Assembly (NCBI RefSeq): GCF_014207445.1
Contig: NZ_JACHEM010000002.1
Span: forward strand, 124,001 to 188,000
DNA from: Streptomyces candidus
GTDB taxonomy: Bacteria > Actinomycetota > Actinomycetes > Streptomycetales > Streptomycetaceae
DNA length: 64,000 nucleotides
Reading direction: 5' to 3'
The notes beneath the pieces are model-generated. The model did no database searches, had not been told where the DNA came from, and saw nothing but the letters and a program-made list of their open reading frames with translations. The position numbers were made by a program, and so were the translations under genes. Below are positions 1 through 8,886 of the stretch, piece after piece. Numbering within the stretch: position 1 is the stretch's first letter; each line of letters opens with the position of its first letter.

Positions 1-53
1 ACGCTCCAGGGGTCGGGCATCTTCGGGGTGAGGGCGACGACGTCCGTGGTCAT
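1..53 (-). CDS. N-terminal fragment of an unidentified protein, cut by the window edge
   Basis: A reading frame starts with ATG at 53 and runs off the left edge after about 17 codons, reading MTTDVVALTPKMPDPWS. It lies downstream of eccC on the same strand, so it may be the next gene of the type VII secretion operon. A weak AAGGA lies about 11 nt upstream. Too little is visible to assign a family, and it could be a chance frame. Confidence 0.35.
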   Translation of the reverse strand, partial: MTTDVVALTPKMPDPWS

Positions 54-218
54 GTGCGAGGGGGTCCTTGTCGTGCGGGTGCGGGCTTGTGTGCCGGGCG
101 GTTGCTGCGGGCCGGGCGCGGCCCGGTCCTTCGTGCTGGGGCCGGGTCGTCGGTACGTGGCCCCGTGCTCCGTGGTGTGTACGGCCGCCCTACGCGGCCC
201 GGCGCTCCGTACGGCAGC

Positions 219-3200
219 TCAGCCACCCGCCCGTACCGTCTGGATCAGCCGCGGGGACTCCCCGCGCCGCACCAGCACCCCGCGCCCCGCGGGCTGGGGG
301 GACGCGTAGACGCCGGAGAAGAGCTGCCCCTCGCTGCGGTCGCCCGACATCACCAGGGCGGCGGCGCCGCTCTCGCGCAGGGTCTGCACCACCGGTTCGT
401 ACAGGCCCCGGGAGGCACCCGCGACCCGGCGGGTGAGGACGAAGTGCAGGCCGATGTCGGCCGCGGAGGGGAGGTAGGGCAGGAAGGCGGCGAGCGGCTG
501 CTGACCGGCCGTGGTGAGGATGTCGTAGTCGTCGACGAGGACGACGATGCGCGGACCCGAACCCCAGTTGCCCGGCTCCGTCTCCTCGCTGCCGGCGGTC
601 TCGTCGGGCATCCGCTTGGCGAGTTCGGTGGCGATGCCGGTGGACAGGGCGGCGCAGAGCTTGGTGTTGTACGCGTAACCGCCCCGGTACTCCTCGGGGA
701 TCGCCCCGCGCAACGAGCGCCGCGGGTCCATCACGGCGAACACCAGGTCGTCCTCGCCATACCGCTCGATCAGCCCGTCGGCGACGACGCGCAGCAGATT
801 GGTCTTGCCGCACTCGCTGTCCCCCATGATCAGCAGGTGCTGGTCGCGGCCGAACAGGTCGAGGTGGACGGGGGAGAGGGCGCCCTGGTCCAGGGCGAAC
901 GGCACCCGCTTCGGCTCGGCGACAGGCCCCGGCAGCAGATGCGGCTCCAGCAGCTGCGGCAACACCCGTACCGGCCGGGCGACCTCACCCGCCCAGGTGG
1001 CCCGCAGGGTGTGGGTGGTGCGCTCCAGGACGCCGCCCAGGCCCGCGGTGTCGGCGGTGGCGTCCGCGCGGGGCAGAGCCGTCTGGGCGAAGAGCTTGGT
1101 GTCGGTGAGGATGCGGCCCGGCTCCTCTGGGGAGAGGGTCTCCGCGAGCTTGCGGTCGATGCTGGACTCGGACGGGTCGTTGAGCCGCAGCTCCACACGC
1201 GTGCCGAAGGCGGACTGGGTGGCGATCCGTACGTCGTTCCAGCGAAGCATCCCGGCCGCCACGTGGATGCCGTAGCCGCTGCCGCGCTTGAGGAGGTCGG
1301 TGACCGCGTCGTCGAGCACCTCGAAGTCGTCGCGCAGCGCGCCGAAGCCGTCGATCAGCAGCACCACGTCGGTGCAGGGCAGCTCCGGGTGGCGGCCGGC
1401 CGCGCGCAGGTCGCGCAGCTGCTCCACGGAGTCGATGCCGTGCTCCCGGAAGAGTTCCTCGCGCTCGGCGAGCATGGTGCGGACCTCCTCGACCGTACGG
1501 GCGGCCCGCTCGCGGTCGGCGCGGCCCGCGATGCCGCCGACGTGCGGCAGCCCGCTCAGCGCGGTCAGCCCGCCGCCGACCAGGTCCAGGCCGTAGATGC
1601 CGACCTCTTGCGGGGTGTGGGTCAGCGCCAGGGACAGGGCGAGGGTGCGCAGCCAGGTCGTCTTGCCGGACTGGGGGCCGCCGATGAGCGCGGCATGGCC
1701 GCCCGCGACGGTGAGGTCCACGTACCACGGGCCCTGCCACTGCTTGGCCGGGTCGTCGAGCAGGCCCATCGGGACCCGGAGCGGACCGCGCCGTCGGGCG
1801 AGCTGGGTGCCGCGGGCGCCGACCTCCAGGGGGCCGGCGACCCGGTCCAGGGTGATCGCCTCGGGCAGCGGAGGCAGCCAGATGCGCCGTACCGGATCGG
1901 CCGCCCCCGTCAACTGGGCCACCATGACGGCCAGTTCGGTGGGCCCGCTCTCCCGGCGGCGTACCGCGGGCTCCTCGGCGGCGGAGCCGGTGTCGGGTTC
2001 GCCGAGCGTGTTGTAGGCCTCGTACCCCAGCGCGAGCGGCCCGGTCTCCTCGCTCTCCCGCAGCACCGGACCCCGGTAGGCCCCCGACACGTAACCGGCC
2101 TTGAAGCGTTCGTACGCCGAGGTGTCGACCTTGAGGTAGCCGAAGCCGGGCAGCGGCGGCAGATGGAAGGCGTCGGTGGTGTCCAGCACGGTGCGCGACT
2201 CCTCGGCGGAGAAGGTGCGCAGCCCGAGCCGGTAGGAGAGGTAGGTGTCGAGCCCTTTGAGCTTGCCGCCCTCGATGCGCTGGCTGGAGAGCAGCAGATG
2301 GACGCCGATGGAGCGGCCGATCCGCCCGATGGAGAGGAAGAGGTCGATGAAGTCCGGCTTGGCGGTGAGGAGTTCACCGAACTCGTCGATCACCACGAAC
2401 AGGTGCGGCAACGGTTCCAGGTCCGGGCGCTCACCCGCGCGCAGCGCCGCGTAGTCACCGATGTCGGCGACGTGCCCCGCGTCCTTGAGGACCTGCTGAC
2501 GGCGTTTGACCTCACCGGCGAGGGAGGCGTGCACCCGCTCGACGAGACCGACCTGGTTTTCCAGGTTGGTGATCACCCCGGCCACGTGCGGCAGTTCGGC
2601 GAACGGGGCGAAGGTGGCACCGCCCTTGTAGTCGATCAGGACCAGCGCCAGGTCCTCGGGCGGATGCGTGGCGGCCAGGGCCAGGACCAGGGTGCGCAGC
2701 AGTTCCGACTTGCCGGAGCCGGTGGCGCCGACGCACAGACCGTGCGGGCCCATGCCCAGCTCGGAGGACTCCTTCAGGTCGAGCAGCACCGGCTCGTGGG
2801 AGTCGCTGACACCGATCGGCACCCGCAGGAAGGCGCGTTCACCGCGCGGAGCCCACAGCCGGTCCAGGTCCAGGTCGGCCACGTCGTCGACGCCCAGCAG
2901 CCCGGCGAAGTCCACCGGACCCGACAGCGGGGCGTCCGCCAGGGACTCCGCGGACAGGCGCAGCGGTGCGAGCATCCGGGCCAGCCCCTCGGCGGCGGGC
3001 AGGCTCATCTCGTCGACGGTGCCGTGCGCGAGGACCGGCTCGGGCCCGCGCAGGTCCTCGACGGTCACCCCGTCGCCGTCCACGGTGATCCGTACCGACA
3101 CCTGGCCCGGTTCCTGCACCCGCTCGGCCAGCAGATGCAGCACGCTCACCCCCATCTCGCGCAGGCCCACCGCTTCGTCCGGACGCGGCAGTTCCACCGC

Positions 3201-4193
3201 GTCACCGCCGTACCCGTCGCACACCACCAGCAGCCGCGAAGTCATGGCCAGCGCGTCCTTGCCGGACAGACCGCGGCGCACCTCGGCGGCGTAGGACGCA
3301 CGGCGGCGCAACGCATGGCCGATCAGCCGGGACAGTCGCTGCGGGGAGGACGCGATCCGGCGTGCGGCGACCGGACCGTCGTAACTCTCCGCGTCGAGCA
3401 CGTGCGGCAGCCACTTCGTCCACTCCCAGTCCGCCATCCGCTCCCCGGGGACGGACAGGGCCAGCGCCACGTCGTCGGGCGCATGACTGACGGCGGTCTG
3501 CACCAGCAGGGCGCGCACCACGCGCAGGCAGTCCTCGCGCGGGCCGATCACGCTGATGTTGCCGGCCCGGTCGAGCGGGGCGGTCAGCGGGAGTTCGCTG
3601 CCGGAGGAGAAGCGGCCCATCAGCGCCGAGGCCTCGTTCAGCATGAAGCGGTCGGGCGGGGTGAGCACCGAGGAACCCTGCTCGGCCAGGGCGAGGTCCC
3701 GCACCGGCATCTCCCCGGTACCCAGGCGGACCTGGAGGAAGTCGCTGTCGACGCGGCGCCGCTCCCACAGCCGGGCAGGATCGCGCACCAGGTCGTAGAG
3801 GGCGTCCGGCGGCGGGTGCAGCACCCGGGCCCGCTCCCGCCGCTCGCGCTCCTCGCCCGCCAGCTCCTCGCGCAGATCCTCCAGGTACTCCAGATAGGCC
3901 TCGCGCTGAGTGCGCCGGGTGCGCTGCGCCTTGCCCTTCTGCGAGAAGACCAGGGCGACCGAACCGATCACGGTCACCACCAGGATCAGGGCCCCGATCG
4001 CCGCGAACTGGCTGTTGCGCAGCACCGTCATCATCACCACGGACGACATCACTCCCGCCACCGGCAGCAGGGAGGTGGCGATGTTGCCCATCTTGCCCTC
4101 GGGCAGGTTGGGCGGGGCCTCGATGCTGCGGGCGGGGGTGGCGACGGGCGGACGGGTGGTCCTGGCGGGGCGGTGGATCAGTCGCGTGGTCAT
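219..4193 (-). CDS. eccC: EccC, type VII secretion FtsK/SpoIIIE motor ATPase
   Basis: The central motor of the ESX/type VII machine, which recognises WXG100-type substrates and powers export across the cytoplasmic membrane. The product is 1324 aa, normal for fused EccC. Two membrane segments lie at about residues 38-84, followed by a charged arm. Three FtsK-type ATPase domains follow: Walker A GATGSGKS near 489 with LVLIDYKGG and VVIDEFGELL; Walker A GGPQSGKTT near 836, whose Walker B reads LLIDGFGAL and lacks the usual Glu; and Walker A GDSECGKTN near 1123 with VLVDDYDIL. Only domain 1 looks fully competent, the pattern expected when domains 2 and 3 bind substrate and regulate. The ATG at 4193 begins MTTRLIHRP; the frame stays open far upstream but is uncharacteristic there. 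It is last of at least four leftward genes. Confidence 0.93.
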   Translation of the reverse strand: MTTRLIHRPARTTRPPVATPARSIEAPPNLPEGKMGNIATSLLPVAGVMSSVVMMTVLRNSQFAAIGALILVVTVIGSVALVFSQKGKAQRTRRTQREAYLEYLEDLREELAGEERERRERARVLHPPPDALYDLVRDPARLWERRRVDSDFLQVRLGTGEMPVRDLALAEQGSSVLTPPDRFMLNEASALMGRFSSGSELPLTAPLDRAGNISVIGPREDCLRVVRALLVQTAVSHAPDDVALALSVPGERMADWEWTKWLPHVLDAESYDGPVAARRIASSPQRLSRLIGHALRRRASYAAEVRRGLSGKDALAMTSRLLVVCDGYGGDAVELPRPDEAVGLREMGVSVLHLLAERVQEPGQVSVRITVDGDGVTVEDLRGPEPVLAHGTVDEMSLPAAEGLARMLAPLRLSAESLADAPLSGPVDFAGLLGVDDVADLDLDRLWAPRGERAFLRVPIGVSDSHEPVLLDLKESSELGMGPHGLCVGATGSGKSELLRTLVLALAATHPPEDLALVLIDYKGGATFAPFAELPHVAGVITNLENQVGLVERVHASLAGEVKRRQQVLKDAGHVADIGDYAALRAGERPDLEPLPHLFVVIDEFGELLTAKPDFIDLFLSIGRIGRSIGVHLLLSSQRIEGGKLKGLDTYLSYRLGLRTFSAEESRTVLDTTDAFHLPPLPGFGYLKVDTSAYERFKAGYVSGAYRGPVLRESEETGPLALGYEAYNTLGEPDTGSAAEEPAVRRRESGPTELAVMVAQLTGAADPVRRIWLPPLPEAITLDRVAGPLEVGARGTQLARRRGPLRVPMGLLDDPAKQWQGPWYVDLTVAGGHAALIGGPQSGKTTWLRTLALSLALTHTPQEVGIYGLDLVGGGLTALSGLPHVGGIAGRADRERAARTVEEVRTMLAEREELFREHGIDSVEQLRDLRAAGRHPELPCTDVVLLIDGFGALRDDFEVLDDAVTDLLKRGSGYGIHVAAGMLRWNDVRIATQSAFGTRVELRLNDPSESSIDRKLAETLSPEEPGRILTDTKLFAQTALPRADATADTAGLGGVLERTTHTLRATWAGEVARPVRVLPQLLEPHLLPGPVAEPKRVPFALDQGALSPVHLDLFGRDQHLLIMGDSECGKTNLLRVVADGLIERYGEDDLVFAVMDPRRSLRGAIPEEYRGGYAYNTKLCAALSTGIATELAKRMPDETAGSEETEPGNWGSGPRIVVLVDDYDILTTAGQQPLAAFLPYLPSAADIGLHFVLTRRVAGASRGLYEPVVQTLRESGAAALVMSGDRSEGQLFSGVYASPQPAGRGVLVRRGESPRLIQTVRAGG

Positions 4194-4309
4194 CGTGGTC
4201 CGGTCCTGGTCGTCGTCATGGGGAGGGCGGTCCGGTCCTGGCCCGGCGTGGCCCCGGCTCAGTGCCGGCGCCTGCTCCGTGCCGGCCCCGGTTCTGCGGC
4301 GGCCCCGGC

Positions 4310-5578
4310 TCAGCGGCGGCTCTGCGAAAGATGGAGGACGTCGGCGGCGATCCGGGCGGCGGCCTCGCGGGTGGAGCGGGCGAGCAGCTCGGTGCGGATG
4401 GCCCCGCCGCCCGCCAAGTGCCGGTCGTGGGGCAGGTGTTGCACCCGGACGCCGAGCTGCTCCAGCTCCTCGGTGACCCGGCCGGTGTCGACACCGGCGT
4501 ACGGCGTGGGCTCGGTGAGCACGACGACCGTGTTCGCCACCACGTGCGGGGGAAGCGTCGCCATCCACCGCAGGACGGAGTGGGTGCTGGCGACGCCTTC
4601 GAGGGTGGCGGGCGCGACCACGACCCGCGCCTGGGCGGCGGAGAGCGCGGTACGGGCGACCTCGGCGGGCAGCGTCTCGCAGTCCACCACGGTGACCCCG
4701 AAGTAGCGGCGCAGCGAGACCATGACCTTCTCGTACGTCGGGGTGTCCAGCATCGCCCCGACCTGTCCCCGGCTGCCCGGCAGCAACCAGGCGTTGTCCG
4801 GCAGTTGCACCAGGTACCCGGTCACGTCCAGCAGTGACATCTGCGGCTGCACGATCCGGGCCAGGTCCCCGGCGGTCCAGCGCAGCGACTCCACCCCCAG
4901 CCGCACCGGCAGTGTGCCGAGCGCCGGATCGGCCTCCAGGACCAGCACCGGGTCCTGCCGGTAATGCGCGTACGTCGTCCCCAGCAGCGCCGCGACAGTG
5001 GTCTTGCCCGCGCCGCCCCTGATCGACGTCACCACGATCTGCCGCCCGGTGGTCACCGGCTGCTGCAACGCCTCCGCAGTTCGCGCGGCCGATGCCACCT
5101 CGGCCGCCGCCGAGGACGCCAGGGTCCGCCGTACCGCCCGCAGCGCCCGCCCGAACACCGGCTCGCCCCGCCGTGGTCTGCGCCCGGCGGCGGCCAGCGC
5201 CTTCTCCACGGCGGGGTGGGACTCGGGGGTCGGCGGATGCGGCTGCGGGACGAAACGGGTGGCCTGGTTCTGGGCGTGCGACAGGGGGCTCTGGGCGGGG
5301 GTCGCTTGGGGGGAGGGCCCTTGCGCGGCCTGGGGCAAGGGGCTCGGAGCGGCACCTTTCCGGTGCGAGGGGCTTCGGGCGTACGTCGCTGAAGCCGGCA
5401 GCGCGTCGACGGCGGGGGACGCGTCTGCGGGGACGGTGTCCGTGGGGGCCGTGCCCGGGTGGGTCGTGCCCGCGCCCGCACGCGGTGCCTGTTCCGGGCC
5501 GGGCGGAGAGGTCTCTCCCGTACCCCCGCCTCTCAGGTCGCGCAGCACATCGCCCTGCCAGTTGTTGCCGTTCGGCAT
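4310..5578 (-). CDS. MinD/ParA-like ATPase of the type VII secretion locus
   Basis: A 422-aa protein with a Pro/Ala-rich, probably disordered first ~130 residues and a C-terminal SIMIBI/MinD-ParA domain. The deviant Walker A is SIRGGAGKTT near residue 184, and VTVVDCETL matches a switch II strand. Similar Pro-rich MinD-like proteins (EspI type in mycobacterial ESX-1) accompany ESX loci and are thought to modulate secretion; that role is inferred from context. The start at 5578 (MPNGNNW) has a strong GGAGAAGGA upstream. It sits between eccD and eccC on the same strand, about 80 nt downstream of eccD, so it is very likely in the same operon. Confidence 0.85.
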   Translation of the reverse strand: MPNGNNWQGDVLRDLRGGGTGETSPPGPEQAPRAGAGTTHPGTAPTDTVPADASPAVDALPASATYARSPSHRKGAAPSPLPQAAQGPSPQATPAQSPLSHAQNQATRFVPQPHPPTPESHPAVEKALAAAGRRPRRGEPVFGRALRAVRRTLASSAAAEVASAARTAEALQQPVTTGRQIVVTSIRGGAGKTTVAALLGTTYAHYRQDPVLVLEADPALGTLPVRLGVESLRWTAGDLARIVQPQMSLLDVTGYLVQLPDNAWLLPGSRGQVGAMLDTPTYEKVMVSLRRYFGVTVVDCETLPAEVARTALSAAQARVVVAPATLEGVASTHSVLRWMATLPPHVVANTVVVLTEPTPYAGVDTGRVTEELEQLGVRVQHLPHDRHLAGGGAIRTELLARSTREAAARIAADVLHLSQSRR

Positions 5579-5658
5579 GTCCGTCCTTCTCCCCGCCGCC
5601 GCTGGTGTCCTGCCATCGTTGTGACCTCGCCCGGTGCCCGCTTCGGACGAGGACGACG

Positions 5659-7014
5659 TCAAAACCTGTCCAGCAGTTGCCCGTAGATCCCGAAGACGCC
5701 GACGGCCAGCGGGAAGAGTGCCACCACGCCGATCGACTCCACCAGGTCGGCGCCCCTGCGCAGCCGTACCCGCACATGCTCCGGCGGCTGCACCGTCAGC
5801 ACGAGCAGCGGCAGCACCGCGCCCGCGCACAGCACCAGCAGCGGCCCCGCCCCCTGCGTGTGCCGCATCCAGAGCATCACCAGCCGCACGGCCAGCACCC
5901 CGGCGGCGACGAACAGCACCACGACCTCGGCGACCAGTGGGAAGGCCCGAGCCCTGGAGAGCAGGACCAGAGTGGTGCACACCGCGAGCAGCACCGTCCA
6001 GTACGTGGGCCTCGCGGCGAGGGTGAGCAGCCAGCCGGCTCCGGCGGCCGAACCCGCGAGCACCACGGTCGCCAGCGCCAGGCCGCGATGGGTGGTGGCC
6101 AGCGCGCCGGCCACCTGATGGCGGCTGACCGAACTGCCCGCCGAACGCCGGTCGTCCAGACCCGTCAGTCCCGACGCCATCAGCGCCAGCCGCGGCAGCA
6201 TCCCGAGCAGCACCACGGACACCACGGCCATGACCGCGCCGAGCTTCGCCGGGTCCCCCTGCACCGCCGCGACGGCCTGCCAGAGACCGGTCAGGACCGC
6301 GGCCGCCCCGGCCCCGACGAGACCGCCCCGCCCCAGCGGGGAGAACATCCCGAGCAGCAGCAGCGCGACCACCACCGCGACAGCGGCCGGCGCGAGCCTG
6401 GCCGTCCCTTCCCAGGCGTACGCGTCCGCCGCCGTCCAGGCCGCCAGCACGCCGAGCACGCCGGACGTGACGAGCAGCGCCGTCACCAGCCCCTTGCCGC
6501 CCTTGCCCGTCCTGCCGGCCACGGCACCCACCACGGCGAACAGCGCCGCCGCGCCGACCAGCACCCGGGCCACCGGCTCCGGAGCGAACTCACCCCTCGC
6601 GAGCAGCGCCGCGATCACCGCGAAGACGACCGTGGCCACCCCCGCGGTGAACCGCCGTGCCGCCGGCCGCCAGCGCCAGGCCCGCAGATCCAGATCGTCG
6701 GCGACCTCGTCGGTGACGTCGTGCACGATCGGCGCCGGGGGCGCGGCATGCGCACGGACGAGGCGCAGCACGGCGCCGTCCGCGATCCGCGCCGAGGCCA
6801 GGGTGCTGTCCGGGGGCAGCACCCCGCCGTCGGCGGTGACCAGCTGCCGGGTCATCGGCCGGGAAGCCGCCCGGTCGTCGAGCAGTTGCAGGATGTCGGG
6901 CAGCAACTGGCCGACCGGGGTGTCCGAGGGCAGGACGGTGTCCGCCCGCCGCCGCTCACCCACCAGGGTCACCCGGCTCAGCTGCGCGCGGGAGGTCATT
7001 GCCGTGTTCGTCAC
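5659..7014 (-). CDS. eccD: EccD, type VII secretion membrane channel protein
   Basis: A 451-aa integral membrane protein. The first ~95 residues resemble the ubiquitin-like (YukD-type) cytosolic domain of EccD and include VGQLLPDILQLLDD and DSTLASARIADG. About eleven hydrophobic helices follow to the C-terminus, the standard EccD architecture; in ESX machines two EccD copies line the membrane vestibule. The chosen start is GTG at 7014, whose GTGA overlaps the TGA of the upstream small membrane gene, implying translational coupling. An in-frame ATG at 6999 is the alternative. Gene order is small membrane protein, eccD, MinD-like ATPase, eccC. Confidence 0.9.
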   Translation of the reverse strand: MTNTAMTSRAQLSRVTLVGERRRADTVLPSDTPVGQLLPDILQLLDDRAASRPMTRQLVTADGGVLPPDSTLASARIADGAVLRLVRAHAAPPAPIVHDVTDEVADDLDLRAWRWRPAARRFTAGVATVVFAVIAALLARGEFAPEPVARVLVGAAALFAVVGAVAGRTGKGGKGLVTALLVTSGVLGVLAAWTAADAYAWEGTARLAPAAVAVVVALLLLGMFSPLGRGGLVGAGAAAVLTGLWQAVAAVQGDPAKLGAVMAVVSVVLLGMLPRLALMASGLTGLDDRRSAGSSVSRHQVAGALATTHRGLALATVVLAGSAAGAGWLLTLAARPTYWTVLLAVCTTLVLLSRARAFPLVAEVVVLFVAAGVLAVRLVMLWMRHTQGAGPLLVLCAGAVLPLLVLTVQPPEHVRVRLRRGADLVESIGVVALFPLAVGVFGIYGQLLDRF

Positions 7015-7268
7015 CTGAACTGCTGCTCCTGCCGCTGCTGTTGCTTCTGCTGCTCGGCCTTCTGCTGGGCGAGGGTGTGCTGGATGAAGGACCAGCCGAT
7101 GCAGCCCGCGCACAGCACGGCCGCGATGGCGATCCCGGCGAACACCTTGCCGAGCCGCTCGTCCGCATTGCGCCGGGCCCGTTGCGCACCGAAGAGCAGG
7201 GCGTCCCGCAACCGGCGTCGGCGTACCGAAACGGACTCCAGCAGCTGACTGTCGTAATCCCTGGCCAT
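7011..7268 (-). CDS. Small single-pass membrane protein heading the ESX operon
   Basis: An 85-aa protein: a basic N-terminal half rich in Arg (VRRRRLRD, RARRNADERL), one transmembrane helix near residues 43-65 (VFAGIAIAAVLCAGCIGWSF) and a Gln/Glu/Lys-rich tail ending QEQQFR. It is the promoter-proximal gene of the leftward secretion operon and overlaps eccD by 4 nt. I do not recognise a named family. Its size and topology fit an accessory ESX membrane subunit, possibly filling part of an EccB or EccE role, but that is inference from position only. Confidence 0.75.
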   Translation of the reverse strand: MARDYDSQLLESVSVRRRRLRDALLFGAQRARRNADERLGKVFAGIAIAAVLCAGCIGWSFIQHTLAQQKAEQQKQQQRQEQQFR

Positions 7269-7615
7269 GCAGCCGCCCCGCCCCGTTGCAGAATCCCTTC
7301 ACTTCGCCTCTGCAACATAAATCATGTGTGAGCACGCCGTACAACGCGGGTGCGGCGAGCTCAGGCAACACCCCGCACGGTCTGCACATTTCGGGCCACC
7401 GGGGTGCTCACGTGCCGCTCCCGGCCGGGTACGCTCTCGTGGCGCGCATCACCAACTTCCGTTCTGCAAGGGATCGCATAGGGTGGCGACGGCATGCGAG
7501 CGTGATCATCGCTCATGTGACATGAGTGATGCGTGTGCCATGCGTGACAGGTGAGGGGGCGTCGAGGGCCCCGCAGTGATCCGCACGATCGACGAGTGCA
7601 CGGGGGAGTTTTCCG
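7269..7615. other. Divergent intergenic region between the ecc operon and the WXG100 genes
   Basis: A 347-nt stretch without a gene separates the leftward ecc operon from the rightward substrate genes and must carry promoters for both. The strongest signal is the inverted repeat at 7508-7530. No confident -35/-10 pair was identified. Confidence 0.7.
7508..7530. promoter_or_regulatory. Inverted repeat, candidate operator upstream of the WXG100 genes
   Basis: ATCGCTCATG, then TGA, then CATGAGTGAT: two 10-nt arms with one mismatch around a 3-nt spacer. It lies 86 nt before the first WXG100 start in the divergent promoter region, which fits a dimeric regulator site. The regulator is unknown. Confidence 0.5.
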
Positions 7616-7948
7616 ATGAAGTTCGACATGGGATCCACGGTCCTCACGGGGCTGACGAAGAACTCGCAGGCGGCGAGTATGGATCTCGGCACGCTGATCC
7701 AGCAGCTGATCGCCGCAGCGGAGCCGCTGGAAGGCAGGTTCAACGGCGCGGGCAAGGTCGCCTTCGACCGGTTCAAAGCCAACTCGGACGAGATCACAGT
7801 GGCGCTGAACAGCTCGCTCTCCTCGATCCTGGGCGGCCAGTCCGGTATGGACAGCGCCTTCACCTCGGGGCAGGGCGAGACCGCGGACAACGCGAGCTCC
7901 ACCATGGCCGCCGCCAACTTCGACGCCGCCCGCTTCGGCGGCCGCTGA
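7616..7948 (+). CDS. WXG100/Esx-like secreted protein (first of pair)
   Basis: A 110-aa helical protein with no signal peptide, of Esx size, sited across from the ESX machine. Two predicted helices flank the turn FNGAG, which stands where classical Esx proteins have Trp-x-Gly, so the Trp is Phe here. The tail is rich in Ser, Ala and Gly and ends FDAARFGGR. Esx proteins form antiparallel heterodimers and are exported by EccC; the partner is probably the next gene, 21 nt downstream. In Streptomyces, EsxA/EsxB-type pairs are linked to sporulation. Which of the two corresponds to EsxA or EsxB cannot be decided from sequence alone. Confidence 0.82.
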   Translation: MKFDMGSTVLTGLTKNSQAASMDLGTLIQQLIAAAEPLEGRFNGAGKVAFDRFKANSDEITVALNSSLSSILGGQSGMDSAFTSGQGETADNASSTMAAANFDAARFGGR

Positions 7949-7969
7949 CCCACGGGGAGAGAACGCAAC

Positions 7970-8281
7970 ATGGCCGCCAACACGGACCGCAACAGCTACG
8001 ACACCTCCGCCTCCTCGGACGCGCAGCTCAACATCCAGGCCGTCATCGGCCGCCTCGAACAGGTCATCAGCGACCGCGACCGGCAGGTCAAGGCGGCGAT
8101 GTCGGACTTCCAGGCCGACGGCGTCTCGGACGAGTACCACGGCAAGGAACTCCGCTGGAACCGCGCCTCGAACGAGGTCCGCTCCATCATCCGGCTGCTG
8201 AAGTCGACGCTGGAGAAGAACGACGGCACCGCCCAGCAGACCCTGTCCCGGGCGAAGGCGGCCGTCGACAACATCGGCTGA
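7970..8281 (+). CDS. WXG100/Esx-like secreted protein (second of pair)
   Basis: A 103-aa protein preceded by GGGGAGAG. Two amphipathic helices (about residues 20-45 and 60-98) flank EYHGKELRW, with Tyr-His-Gly at the WXG turn position and a Trp five residues later. It has no signal peptide. It likely heterodimerises with the preceding WXG100-like protein and leaves the cell through the divergent EccC/EccD machine. It is the last gene of the tightly spaced pair; about 210 nt separate it from the DUF6507-type gene. Confidence 0.82.
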   Translation: MAANTDRNSYDTSASSDAQLNIQAVIGRLEQVISDRDRQVKAAMSDFQADGVSDEYHGKELRWNRASNEVRSIIRLLKSTLEKNDGTAQQTLSRAKAAVDNIG

Positions 8282-8493
8282 GGAGCGACGGGGCGGCCAC
8301 GGGCGCGGTTCCCGCCCTCACCACGGTGACAGCTGCGGCTGCACGGTGGGGGGGCTCCTCGGGGTGCCGGGGCTTCGGGTTGCCGCGCTCCGCTGTGCCG
8401 GGTGTGCCGTACTCCGTAACGCCAGGGCACGCAGAAACGTATCGGCAGACGGGGCGGCGGCGGGTTGCCGTTGCCACAGGGGGTTGTGGGGCA

Positions 8494-8886
8494 ATGACGG
8501 CGTGGGACATCGCGTCCTCGGACGTACGGAGGGTGTTGGAAAACACCCGTAGGACCGCTTTGACGATGGGCACGACCGGCGCGGCTCTCGGCAAGACGGT
8601 CGAAGGGGCCGGCGAGGCCGCCGGCACCGTCAAGGAAGGCGCCGTCCCGGGGGAGAACACCCCGGGCCTGGTCACTTCGGCCCTCAACGAGTACATGGAG
8701 AAACGTCAGAAGGACTTCTTCTTCCTGGCGCTGCGCTCCCATGCCTCGATCGTCGGCGCGCGGCAGGCCACCGAGGCGTACGACAACGGGCAATTGCAGA
8801 TGGCCGCGACAGAGCAGGGCAAGGCGTTCGACGACCCGGACGTACAAGCCGCTCTGGAAAAGGCCAGGAAGCAGGCCCGCCAGTGA
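8494..8886 (+). CDS. DUF6507-type WXG100-like accessory protein
   Basis: A 130-aa helical protein beginning MTAWDIASSDV, without a signal peptide. Its pattern (N-terminal WDI, internal GLVTSALNEYMEK, C-terminal Ala/Glu-rich helix) matches what I recall of DUF6507 proteins, which sit just upstream of large LXG/WXG-type toxins in Streptomyces. The stop overlaps the GTG start of the toxin gene (GTGA), so the two are translationally coupled, and it is best read as a targeting or chaperone partner for that toxin. An upstream extension of the frame lacks plausible coding character. Confidence 0.7.
   Translation: MTAWDIASSDVRRVLENTRRTALTMGTTGAALGKTVEGAGEAAGTVKEGAVPGENTPGLVTSALNEYMEKRQKDFFFLALRSHASIVGARQATEAYDNGQLQMAATEQGKAFDDPDVQAALEKARKQARQ

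Noticed and set aside
54..4706. A 1550-codon open frame on the + strand opposite eccC
   Set aside because: It is antisense to eccC, and its residue make-up (Gly, Arg, Gln, Val, no domains) is typical of a GC-rich shadow frame.
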